From Zea mays (lineage: Eukaryota > Streptophyta > Magnoliopsida > Poales > Poaceae), in contig NC_050104.1 of the NCBI RefSeq assembly GCF_902167145.1, positions 2,294,001 through 2,358,000 on the forward strand: 64,000 nucleotides of DNA, given 5' to 3'. Positions 32,995 to 43,008 of this stretch are shown here, one piece after another. The notes beneath the pieces were generated by a model. That model did not search any database. It worked only from the letters and a program-made list of their open reading frames with translations, and was not told where the DNA came from. Positions within the stretch are counted from its first letter, which is position 1. Each line of letters opens with the position of its first letter. A program made the translations under genes and the position numbers.

Positions 32995-34112
32995 GAAGTT
33001 ACCTTTTCAAAAGAGCAGGTGAACTATCATTGTACAATTTTGCTATAAGAGAAACTCTTGAACTTTTAAATCTTTTTCATATCACTTGACTTCATCAATC
33101 ATGGTGGGGCCTGTTACTGTCATGCAGAATCGCAGATGCTGTAAGGTCTCTTGGTCTCAGGGAAAATCTGTTTTGCTCCCTTTGCGAATGTACCGGCTGA
33201 ACCGTATCAAATACTTGTGTGTTGTGCTTTTGTAGCGCTAATAAGTCTATAAATGTTGGTTGGTCAAGGGTGATTGACGATTTTCATATAAACTACTTAC
33301 ACAATGATTTAGCATATCATAATGATGTTTGTTGTTCTATATATGTTTTATATTAATTTTTAACTCTCGTGATAACGCATGGACATATACCTATTTAGTC
33401 TGATGATGATAGTGAGCCATAGAAAATTCCTCAAGTGATAAACCAGAGATTCCATAGACTATCAGTGTCACTAGAAGTCTAGAACTAGCATCATCATTTT
33501 CTGCTAGTTGCTTCAGGAAGCAGTAGACCACCGCTAGTAAAGGTATAGCCACTACAATCGAAACCGGATGGGTGTAGAATGTCAAGTGAATACGAGCAAA
33601 TGGATAACCAAATTGAAACTAGAGAAGTTACATCATAATCCAACACCTGCTGCCACAAGCATGTGAACTATTGGTAGGACTAGACCACGTGACTGTCACT
33701 CGCTCGGTTCGTGATCAGCTCGATTCAAATTTAGATTGGTTTATTTAAGAAAAATTAACAAACTAAGTTAATATATTAGCTCGGTTCGTTAACGAGACAG
33801 CTTGCGAGCTAAACAAGCTATCATATATCAGAAAAACAAAACTATATGCATATTATTTACATAACAATTGATGAACATATTGTATATATGTGTGGTCTAT
33901 GATCTATAAGTTAAACTAATGATTGATAAAATGTGTCTATGTGTTAAATTGGTCTATTCGAATATAACTGTGAGTTAAACGAATGAACAAGTGTGTGAAT
34001 TAGTGATTGATGAGCTGTATTAATTTGGTGTTATATTAATGTGATCTATGAAACTATGAGTATAATTACTATTTTCCAATATTAAATTAGTTTAAAATTA
34101 ACTAGAAATTAA
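32995..34112 (+). repeat. Tandem duplication, unit B
   Basis: Begins GAAGTTACCTTTTCAAAAG. It carries the exon-like pair EVTFSKEQ (donor GTGAAC) and, after the acceptor CATGCAG at 33121-33127, IADAVRSLGLRENLFCSLCE followed by a stop. The gene of origin is not recognised. The rest is non-coding. Confidence 0.85.
33356..33399 (+). mobile_element. Possible decayed Helitron 3' terminus (also 32227-32265)
   Basis: TTTTTAACTCTCGTGATAAC followed by GCATGGACATATACCTA resembles the 3' end of maize Helitrons (TTTACTCCCGT..CAACGCACGGGCAnnnnnCTAG), with a degenerate hairpin and no clean CTRR end. The unit-A copy is more decayed. Helitrons commonly carry unrelated host gene fragments in one orientation, as seen upstream. 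The 5' end was not found. Confidence 0.35.
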
Positions 34113-34170
34113 TATATATTGTTTTTTCTGCTCTAGCTCGAACTTGTAAACGAGCCGAATCAAGTTAACT
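33684..34170. mobile_element. Decayed hAT-like element (copy also at about 32545-32990)
   Basis: Begins TAGGACTAGACCACGTGACT (unit A: TAGGGCTAGACAAAATGCTCG) and contains CTCGCTCGGTTCG and GTTAACGAGACAGC, ending near CGAACTTGTAAACGAGCCGA. Grass hAT elements have ends of the form CAGGGCTGGACAAAAAGCTCG with repeated GAGCTCG/AACGAGC. Presence in both tandem units shows that it inserted before the duplication. Confidence 0.45.
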
Positions 34171-34225
34171 CTAAGGCTTTTAGCTTAAGAGTCTAGCCAA
34201 CTCTTAGAGCTGGGTTCGATATCCA

Positions 34226-34276
34226 GGAAGCAAAGGAGACCAGAGCAATCAGGACGTTCATGGAGAGTAGACTTTG
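34226..34276 (+). pseudogene. Exon-like terminal fragment, unidentified
   Basis: After a TATCCAG acceptor, EAKETRAIRTFMESRL then TGA. Too short to assign. It lies downstream of the tandem units on the same strand as the other gene fragments. Confidence 0.25.
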
Positions 34277-34326
34277 AAAAGGTGAATCTTTAACATATTC
34301 AAACATGCCTTTTCCTTTTAATTTAG

Positions 34327-34332
34327 TTTATT
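34327..34332 (-). terminator. Candidate poly(A) signal of the small HSP gene
   Basis: AATAAA on the minus strand, about 210 bp past the stop codon. Confidence 0.35.
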
Positions 34333-34542
34333 GCAAACTGCATATTCAGAATCGACCGTTTTTGGCTAGCAGCCATTTTCACTCACTCGGATTACTTGCA
34401 TGAAATTGTATCACAATTTACACGAGGTGCGCGTTTTCTAGGTGACACGGACACACACACGACCAGAATTCAGACGTACCCGCCATTTGCGGCATGGTTT
34501 AACACTGCACCGTACACTCTGCCACTCATCGCCTCAGACTCA

Positions 34543-34983
34543 TCAGAGCTTGCTGGAGACGGCGATGGACCTGGGCTTGGGCCGGGCCGGGGCGACTTCC
34601 TTGGGCACAACGACGGTGAGAACCCCGTTCTCCAAGCCGGCCCTGATCCCGTCCACGCGCACGTTCTCCGGCAGCGCCACGGCCCGCGCGAACTCCGGCT
34701 TGCCGCGCTCCGCCACGTGCCACACCGTCCCCTCCTCCTCGTCCTCCTTCCCCTTCTCCTTGGCCGCGGGCGGGGCGCCCCTGATGGTGAGCACTTTGCC
34801 CTCGTCGACCTGGACCTTGACGTCGTCCTTGCCGAGTCCCGGCACGTTGACGCGCAGCACGTGGGAGGACGGGGTCTCCACCCAGTCCATGGCCGCCGCC
34901 GCGGCGGAGGACCAGTCGACGGCATGGAAGGGGCGCGCGTGGAAGAGGCGGCGGAACGGGCTCCCGAAGAAGAAGTCCGACAT
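34543..34983 (-). CDS. Peroxisomal small heat-shock protein (HSP20 family), intact
   Basis: An intronless 146-residue protein. The N-terminus MSDFFFGSPFRRLFHARPF is followed by the alpha-crystallin domain from about residue 32: HVLRVNVPGLGKDDVKVQVD (consensus II side), VWHVAERGKPEFARAVALPE and the GVLTVVVPKE consensus I motif near residue 122. The last three residues are SKL, a type 1 peroxisomal targeting signal, so it should be imported into peroxisomes and act there as an ATP-independent holdase under stress. Length and motif order match the plant peroxisomal class (about 16 kDa). A possible heat-shock element lies about 215 bp upstream. It is the only intact host-type gene in the window. 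Confidence 0.93.
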   Translation of the reverse strand: MSDFFFGSPFRRLFHARPFHAVDWSSAAAAAMDWVETPSSHVLRVNVPGLGKDDVKVQVDEGKVLTIRGAPPAAKEKGKEDEEEGTVWHVAERGKPEFARAVALPENVRVDGIRAGLENGVLTVVVPKEVAPARPKPRSIAVSSKL

Positions 34984-35197
34984 TGGAGTTGAACAAGGTT
35001 TGGGGCGAAGAAAGCTTTGGCTTGGACCGGAGCTGGATCGATGGAATGGGAATTGCAGGAGGTTTTCTTCCTCTTTTTTTTTTTTACCCTGGCCTGGCGG
35101 CGAATTGGGGAAGACGGCGGGAACAATGTCGGATGGAGGGGGCCGCCGGCCGGTTTATGATGACCACGTGATACGTCCGCCGGCCGTCACTGGATGG

Positions 35198-35205
35198 TTC
35201 CAGAA
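35198..35205. promoter_or_regulatory. Candidate heat-shock element
   Basis: TTCCAGAA (palindromic TTCnnGAA core) about 215 bp upstream of the small HSP start codon. A weak TATA-like CATAAA lies between (about 35154-35161, minus strand). Only two clean nGAAn units are visible, so this is a minimal element. Confidence 0.4.
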
Positions 35206-35349
35206 CCAGATAGCGAGACATGGAGAATGACGTAGATGGATGGTTTGAGAAGCCTGTGGAATGCAGTTGCATATCTGAGATATGATTATTATATGAATAA
35301 ACCCTTGTTTCCCTGAGTCCCCGATACGATATAGCTCCTTCTATAAAAT

Positions 35350-35423
35350 AATTACTCTCTTCATTTCTTTTTATTTGTTATTACACTATTCAGCGACATT
35401 AAAACAAAACAGAGAGAGTACTA
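35350..35423. mobile_element. Short Stowaway-like MITE remnant
   Basis: Left end TACTCTCTTCATTTCTTTTT and, on the other strand at the right, TACTCTCTCTGTTTTGTTTT: near-matching inverted ends of the CTCCCTCCGTTTC kind typical of grass Stowaway elements, only about 75 bp long. Confidence 0.5.
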
Positions 35424-35587
35424 TTTAGCACTAACGAAAAATTCTTTTGATTTTGAGAATAGAAAAAAAATGAAAGCCTGCGGAGCCATGAGGACATGAG
35501 GTGGATAAACCAACGGAGCCTCTACGGTAGCCAACTATTTAGGCAAGTTTGGTAACCACATTTTTTTCAAAAAATTTCTATTTTTCG

Positions 35588-35749
35588 GAGAGGGAATTCT
35601 CCGGCCGGGTGACGGAGTGCACCCGCTCTAAATTCTAAGACGAGGAAAAGGCTTAAACGTTTTGTTTGTTGGTAGATAAATGATGAACTCAAAAACACGC
35701 GAGGATTTAGAGTGATTCAGGCCGTCGATCGGCCGGAGAATTCCCTCTC
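35588..35749. repeat. Inverted repeat with 46-bp arms
   Basis: Arms 35588-35633 and 35704-35749. The outer 20 bp (GAGAGGGAATTCTCCGGCCG) are perfect, the inner part imperfect, closing with CTCTAAAT/ATTTAGAG; the loop is about 70 bp. The right arm contains GATTTAGAGTGATTCAGGCC, a sequence reminiscent of grass LTRs. Origin not assigned. Confidence 0.6.
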
Positions 35750-36146
35750 GGACAGAAGGGTTATATTGTTGCTGACTTCTGTATATTTACTCACTTCCTC
35801 TTACCTATCTAGGGTGAGGAAGGCGCTCGTACGTCTTTGTTGAATGTCCTCGGAACCGACGATTTTCAACTGCTTCCAGTTTCATTTTAGAAACAACGAA
35901 TCAGGCTTTGTCACTATAGCTTCGTCTTGACGAATAGTGGGAGAAGCAACAACTTCATTGTAACAGCTCCGACGAAGCGTCTTGCCGTGACTTTGAGATG
36001 GTCTCGTGGCGCAGATACAAATGAAGGTGAAATAGGCGTGCGTAACATGTCTTGTGAAGAAACAATTATGGTCCACACTGATCAATTATGGTCCACATTG
36101 TAACTGCTAGAGGCTCATCCGAGGCCGCTATCGGAAGAACCATATA

Positions 36147-36444
36147 GGCCCTGTTTATTTCGGCTTCTGGGAGCTTTTGGCCACCAAAAGCTGTTGCGGA
36201 CTGCCAAACGATCAGCTTTTCAGCTAGCTTCTACAAAATTCGTTGGGGGCAAAAAACATCCAAAATCAATATAAACACATAATCGGTTGAGTCGTTGTAA
36301 TAGTAGGAATTCATCACTTTCTAAATTCTGAGCCCTATGAACAACTTTATCTTCCTCCGCATGTAATCGTAATGATACTCAGATTCTCCTCACAGCCAGA
36401 TTTTCAGAAAAGCTAGTCAGAAAAAAGCTAAACCAAACAAGCCC
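36147..36444. mobile_element. hAT-like MITE, about 300 bp
   Basis: Begins GGCCCTGTTTATTTCGGCTT and ends AAAGCTAAACCAAACAAGCCC, which are inverted relatives of the GGGCCTGTTTGGTTT ends of grass hAT MITEs. No matching 8-bp duplication is visible, so the boundaries are approximate. Confidence 0.55.
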
Positions 36445-36550
36445 ATAGTCATTGCTCCTATAACATCCACTCAAGAGTACAAGTTTGTTATCACGTCTTG
36501 TGACAATGGATGACGATTTCTGCTTTCTTGTTTTGCGTATTTATTATAAA

Positions 36551-36974
36551 TCCGAAAATATGAAATAAAATACGAAAAAAAATTAACCTTTTGGTGGGAG
36601 GAGAGCTTGACGGCTGTCGGGCGGCGCGACGAGAGCGGGAGGGGGGGGGGGGTCGGCGCGGCGAGCGCGGGGGAGAGAGCCGGCGTCGAGAGGAAACAGG
36701 GAGGAAGAAAGAAGCCAGCCGCCGTTTAAAAAGGTTAATTTTCGGCAGCCAAAGCTAGCTCTACCGCTGAAAATAGCGTTTATTTTCGACGGCTGTATCG
36801 GTAGCCGCAAAAAATAAGCTTATTTTCGGCGGCCGTGTTAAAAGCGCCGAAAATAAGCTTATTTTCCGCGGCTGCCTCTTGCCGCCGAAAATAAGCTCTT
36901 ACTTTCGGCGGCTTAGATCTGACTGCCAAAAATAATAGTGGCCACCAAAAATAAGTAGCAGTGCTATTGTAAAA
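36551..36974 (-). mobile_element. Terminal fragment of a CACTA1-family element
   Basis: GAAAATATGAAATAAAATAC followed by AATTAACCT, a GC-rich block and TATTTTCGGCGGC repeats reproduce the layout of 24586-25126 in CACTA1. It ends near GTGCTATTGTA, a decayed TIR. The other end and transposase are missing; the repeats are more diverged than in CACTA1. Confidence 0.75.
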
Positions 36975-38490
36975 GTTTTCAAAAACTTAGTGTCCTATAC
37001 CAACTTACATGAAAATAATATGCACTGTAAGGAGATCCTACTGAAACCGATGGACAAGAAGGGGGGATATTCGTCCATCTTGGTCGATGGACAATACCAT
37101 CAAGTAAAGTATTTTTGGATATTTTATCTTACACTTTTAACATAATAATTATTTAATTATAACTAAATATATGTGTGATGGTGACAATTCTATGGACATA
37201 TAGTGAACAATGAGGAGGTCTACCTAATCCATAAAGATTCTAGGCTTTAAAAGAGTTCCATGATATATTTGAGAAGTATAGAAAGAACCATGACAATGAT
37301 TCTAAGAACAGTTATGGTGTCGTCGACCATATTCGGTACACTGCGTAAATTTTTTGTTTTCTGCTGCATGCGCACAAATTTAGGATAGCAGAAATATGCT
37401 ATGAAAGGAAATTGATTGGCATGCATGGAAACAAAAGATCTTACTTAAATGCTTTATTTTCTCCATAAGTATAGGATCGCTCAAACAGCCATACAGTTAA
37501 GGTCGTTAGAACAAGTTTATGATATATACTGATACTAAATATAGTACACGGTGTAGGTATTTATGCAATACGGTACACTGCGTATAAATCTGGCATGTTG
37601 TTCACTAGTGGACATATCTCCATGTTCGAGCGTAAAAACATTAAGTTTTGAGCGTAAAAACCCAAAAGTTTTGAGCATAAAATACTTATCCAACGTGAAA
37701 GCTATTGCAAACCTCTTGATGTTGGCATATGTATGTATATAAAGTGACATAAAAATATGTACACAATTGTATGTCGTCCCTCGACCAGGAGCATGCATTC
37801 AGGCATATCCTCCACCAGACGTATGCATGCGGTCTTATTTTTTGGTAGATCTGAACAACATGTAAAGCACTAGACACATGCATGCAGTTCCTATTTTTAT
37901 GCAGATCCGTAAATTATGGCAGGTCTTGGAAGTTTCCATTGCATGTGCACAAAATTTGAATGGCATTTCCGTTCCTACATCATACACGCAAAAGTTGAAT
38001 GCCTGATATCGCGCAAACCATAAATCGTTACAGAAAGTTACATAAATACCTACACCGTACATCATAGTTAATGAAAGAAAATCTTGGTATGGGCTCAACC
38101 AACAGTCCCATGCATAAACAAAGGATTGGTGAAGGTCATCATCGAGGCCATCGGATCGGATGAGTTGGTCATTGAAGGACGCCTGAGCCACCCACGCTTC
38201 GCGTGATCGCCATCGCTGATTGTCGGAGCCACACGCGTCTCCCGTGGCCACCACCACCGCTGCTGAAGCCTACCTTGCCTCGCGCAACCGCCGTCCCCAC
38301 CGGGTCTAGGGTGCACCACCGACGCTCGTCCGCTTCGAGAGCGCCGTTGTCGCTTGCTCACCCGCCTTGGGAGCTTCGTCGTTGCTCGGTCCTAGGGGAG
38401 CAACGCCACCGCTTGTCTGCCCGCCTCGGGAGCACCACCGCCACTCACCCCCGGGATCGTCACCGCTCGCACGTCCGAGGGAACCACCGT
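36975..38490. other. Unassigned DNA with one exon-like stretch and a GC-rich block
   Basis: At about 37037-37102 + there is a short open segment (LLKPMDKKGGYSSILVDGQY, then HQ before a GTAAAG donor) that looks exonic but is not recognised. 37300-38080 is AT-rich with two loosely repeated blocks (GGTACACTGCGTA at about 37336 and 37571; ATGCATGCGG/ATGCATGCAG near 37825 and 37880). 38200-38490 is GC-rich with repeats of GCCTCGGGAGCACCACCGC type and no supported gene. Confidence 0.35.
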
Positions 38491-38626
38491 CGTCACTAAA
38501 ACCTAATCCATGTCACCTTTGGGGTGTTTTTATACCCGCCTGAACCTGGTGCGGCTGAACCGGATGGAACCGTTGGGCCAAGGCTTCCTCTAGTTATTGG
38601 AAGCCCAGGGCTCCAAATATATAAAC

Positions 38627-38651
38627 TATATATATATATATATATATATAT
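38627..38651. repeat. (TA)n microsatellite
   Basis: About 12 TA units. It lies between an inverted pair of GAAGCCCAGGGCTC-like sequences (38609-38623 and about 38661-38674). Confidence 0.85.
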
Positions 38652-38989
38652 GTGTATGTATTTAGAGCCTTGGGCTCTGTTTAACTATTGGAAGCCCCGA
38701 CCACACCACCGACCAGGTGCGCAGACCGCACCGTACGTTTTTTGTCTTACTGTATCTAAGTGCTTACGTCAAATTGTACTACGTGTTATGCTAATTTGTG
38801 TATTAGTTTATACACCTATGGTATGCGCATGTTCCGGGCATCCGATCCCACAGAGAAGATTGTGTTCCCGCAATCTGGGCAGTCGTACTAGCCCCCACAC
38901 AATTATTGGTATTACGATGATTTATGTTTCCGTTTACGAAACGGTAATGCACGTGTCGGTCTATGGGCCTTCTCGTTTATGTGTCTCGG

Positions 38990-39460
38990 GCCCACGATTC
39001 CATCCACTTCTCACGGCAGTTATTCAGCTCACCTTCCCGGAAAGGCACTCGGCGGCCGAACCCTAGCATTATCGTCCGCCGTCGACTTGTTCTTCTCCAC
39101 CGCAGAGACCGAGCCAGCTTCGCTCCACCGCGGCGGGCGAACCCTAGGGGATCTCGCCGTCGTTGACTTCATCGCATCCAACACAGAGACCGAGCCGCCG
39201 TCGCCTTCAGTATCTCCACCGCAGAGACAAAGACCGAGCCGTCGTCGCATTGATCTTCTCCACCGCAGAGAGACCGGAAATCGAGCGGTCGTCATTCCTC
39301 TCCACAAACTGGTTAGTCCTCTACCGCCATCTCCTTCATTTTCTCCGTTGCATTCTAGTTGTCGTCGTAATCTTCTCCACCGCAGGGAGACTTCCTCCTG
39401 TTCGCCCAACTCCATTTGAAGGAAGCGCCAAATAATTGCATTGGAGGAGCTGTTTTCAGT
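38990..39460 (+). other. GC-rich leader of the Ulp1-type gene, with short repeats
   Basis: Repeats of CTCCACCGCAGAGACCGAGCC and close variants occur near 39098, 39219, 39260 and 39374, in a stretch resembling a 5' UTR with possible introns before the ATG at 39902. The overlapping ORFs are not supported as genes. No TIR is identified. Confidence 0.45.
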
Positions 39461-40134
39461 AAGTCCGGAATCCCTAACATTCTATTTGATTCGTTGATTT
39501 TATCGTTGTTCTACATTTTAGTTCGGCAGCTTTCATTGAAATTACATATAGTTGCATCCAGTTATTCAGACTGACCATCATTTAGTTATTGATCTGCATA
39601 TCATATTTACACAAATTGTAGCGTAAATCAATGTGATCTTATAGTAACTCAATCGTTTCAATATCAAAAAATAAATCAGCGTAAATTCATTGTTAATTTA
39701 GCGTAAGTCATTTATGGCCAGTACGCAAGAAAGAACCCAGATGTCGTATTTGGTAACCTAATGTCATTTGTGGTTTGTACGTTGTCGTGGCTTACTACAT
39801 TAATTTGTTGTTGCATATGTGCAGAATTAGTATGGTCCAAAAGGTTGTATTTATACGTTTTATATGTATGTGTGTTGTTTGTTTTGGCAGGAAAATCATA
39901 AATGAAGAACGTAGACCGACCTCTGTCTAATCCAAAGCGCATTATAATCCAGTCTACTCAAGAGTGCTTTAGTGTTGACATACCCCGTGTTCCGGCGAAC
40001 ACTGTCAGTCACAAACCAATGCATGCCGGTGATGAGGACGATGAATTTATGCCTGTATTGAAGAAGCGTAACCTTGCTAGTAGTCCTCCAAGAATGATGA
40101 AGAAGGTCGTTACAAAGCGGATGAAAGCAGTGGA

Positions 40135-40147
40135 CCCCCCCCCCCCC
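40135..40147 (+). repeat. C13 homopolymer in exon 1 of the Ulp1-type gene
   Basis: Encodes a short proline run and ends directly before the donor region GACAG/GTTAGA. It is a slippage-prone site, so the frame across it is uncertain. Confidence 0.8.
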
Positions 40148-43008
40148 GACAGGTTAGAATTGTTGTTCAATGCCAATATACCATTTTCTGCGTGAAATTA
40201 TATTGTACTGAGTGGTCAATTAAAAACTAAGTTGTGATTATGCAGATGTAAATGTTTTACATTATTCCCCAAGATGTTAGATGTAAGTATCCAGATCTTA
40301 AATGACAGACAACGTCAATCTATTGCACGGAAGGGGTTCTCCAGTATACTTGATATGAGAGTTGATGCTCTTGGCAGTAGATCACATTTACCTTGACTTA
40401 TGGAGAAGCTTGATCATAATGATATGACAATTCGAGCTGGCCCAGGGAAGGAGCTAAAAATTACAAAGGAAATGGTGCACCTTATATTGGGGTTACCAAA
40501 TGCTGGTGGAGGAAAGCCATTAGGCGTTGATGAGGGTGTTGCTGCAAATAATTTAAGGGCTGAACTTGGGTTATCCAAAGAAGAATTCAGTGTTGCAGCT
40601 CTACAAGATCGTTTAAGGAAAGGATTTGACGATACTTTTTTCTGAGCATTAGATGCTTTTTCTGATACTGTTCAATAGGTTGTTGTTCCCTACTGCTAGT
40701 TGGGGAATAACTAACCATGAGGTCCTTTTAACTGAAGAAATGGGTCGTTTCCATGAGATGGACTGGTGCCAGCTCATATTCAATGATTTATGCCAAGCGG
40801 CCAAGAAGTGGCATACTAGGAGCATTACCAATGTGTCTACAACAATTTACGGATGCTCCATCATCATTCTGGTAAGCATATCACCTTATTTTGTTTGTTT
40901 TATGTAGACAAATTTTGGTATGCAAATATCATCTAAATTAGATTATGATTTGTTATGTGTCACAACGATTCATGTTATGCTTTTTTAGCTATACTATCTG
41001 GATCATCTTCATGACTCGGCTGCACCTCAGAATAAGCGTGGAACTCCGCGCATAAAATATTTTGATAGGAATATTATTCAAGCATTGACAAGAGCTAACA
41101 AGGGCAAGATACGCCAAGGACAAAAACCATTTGGGCATTGTTCGGTAATCTTTTTATGCGCATCTATTATATTTTTTATCTATTTATTTTGGCTTATATA
41201 TGGTACATGGATAGAGGTAGTTCTGTTTTAATGTCCAAATGAAACTATATTTTATATGTCTGTATCAGTTTGTACTCCATCTTACATGCATTTTTTAGTT
41301 CCGAAGCAGCACAGAGACCTGCTACATAGTTGTACCACATGTTCAACCACAATTTAAGACAAGCTTTTATCTATAACTTTTTTGTCTTAAAATTTCAACA
41401 TAATGTTCAGTTATACTTTGTACATTTACTTAATAATATTCATTTTACAACAGCATAAGAATAGGACAAACACTTTTGATGTACCACGTCCTGACCCATG
41501 TGGCCAGCACACCATTCACATCGAACTCCCGCTCATCAGGGATTTGATATCCAGCAAGCTGAACCAGCTTCCATCCCGCCACCGCCTAGGATTCATAGAG
41601 AAGCTGTCACATTACGATACAGAGGTTGGCAAGGCTTGTTCAGTGATCAAACAGACTCTTCAGCAGATTGTTGAGAAACAATACAATCTATCTGATGTTT
41701 TTGGCGAGTTAATTGATGAGGTCCTCCGTGCTGAGTCAGATGACAATGAAGATGGTTATGATGTGCAGCAACAAACTAAAAAATCAGATGATATTCTTCC
41801 CCATTCGGCAGGTTAGTCAGTTTTATGGTCTTTACGTTAATCTAAACAGTTATACAAACACTTTCAATATCATTGCCATTATTAAATCGATGTATTTTTT
41901 TGCTTAAATGTTATGTAAAGAAGGATGTACGAGTCCGGCCACTCAAACTGTACTGGATATGTCTACTCCAGCATCCCAACCTGAGACGCAGTTGACAGAC
42001 ACACAGGTACATGAATTACTGTTAAGGCAACAACATATTCGTGTACTATTACAAAGTTGCCCTGATGAAGTTGACATTGATCCACTGGTTCAAACAAATA
42101 TAATGAAACAGACTAAAACACCTACAACCCCAGTGGTAATGTTTTTTATTACTTGTATTTTCCTTGAAGGTTTGTATTCATCGTTTTCTTTAAATAGCAT
42201 ATAACCATTACATTTATTTCAGGGTCAACATGGTGACGCTGGCAAGAACATGCCGACAAACACAAACATCACTCCTCAAGCAAAACCAGAATGCTCATTC
42301 AACATACCACGTACGGAATCTTGCTCGCCGATATTTGATGCGATGCCGCAAATAAATGTATGATTACACCCCCTCGTTGTTTTTCTATATAATTATTAGT
42401 AGTTTACTAAACATCTGATCCATTTATACCATAATTGTTAGTATCCCGGCAGTGTCCACCCGGCGGCACAAACAGATCTCCCCGATAGTGGCCCATGTTT
42501 TGATCAGACTCCATCTGAACATGTCAGCTCAATAATATTCATTACAATACCAAAACTATGCAGAGATTGAAATCTATATTTTCATATACCTTTTTTAGGT
42601 TTCTGTTGAAACAGATCTAGATATAAACAATTCTCAGGTTGACCAGGTTTCACTTGATTCGGATATGCAATGTGTGTTAGCTCTACACGACTACTTGTGT
42701 GGTACGCAATCTGACATCAGTAGGTATAAACTCCAGACAAAATTAAAATTTGTTTATATCCTGGTAGTTGCACGCGACCTCACTAATTGTTATCAAAATT
42801 TCCATAGGAACATAATAGATTATGGTGAATATTGTTCGACATGTTCTGATATATATGAATCTTTCGCCGATGGGAAGTGCCTCGACAATGTGTTCATGCA
42901 GTGCTTCATTCAACGTGTCGATGATGATGCCAAAAATCAGCAGCCTTCTATGAGTTCGAACAGATTAATTCTTGACGTTAATGTTGGGGTAAAATATCAT
43001 AACATACC

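Noticed and set aside
34396..35230. Longer ORFs overlapping the small HSP gene on both strands (198, 262, 218 and 156 aa)
   Set aside because: Only the 146-aa minus frame carries the alpha-crystallin domain and SKL; the others are shadows of its GC-rich third positions.
36640..36655. G-run in the CACTA1-related fragment as a G-quadruplex regulatory site
   Set aside because: A single homopolymer within decayed GC-rich leader, not several spaced G-tracts.
40135..40147. C13 run as a sequencing or assembly error that alone breaks the Ulp1-type gene
   Set aside because: It could be mis-sized, but the gene has independent stops at about 40394 and 62416, so correcting the run would not restore it.
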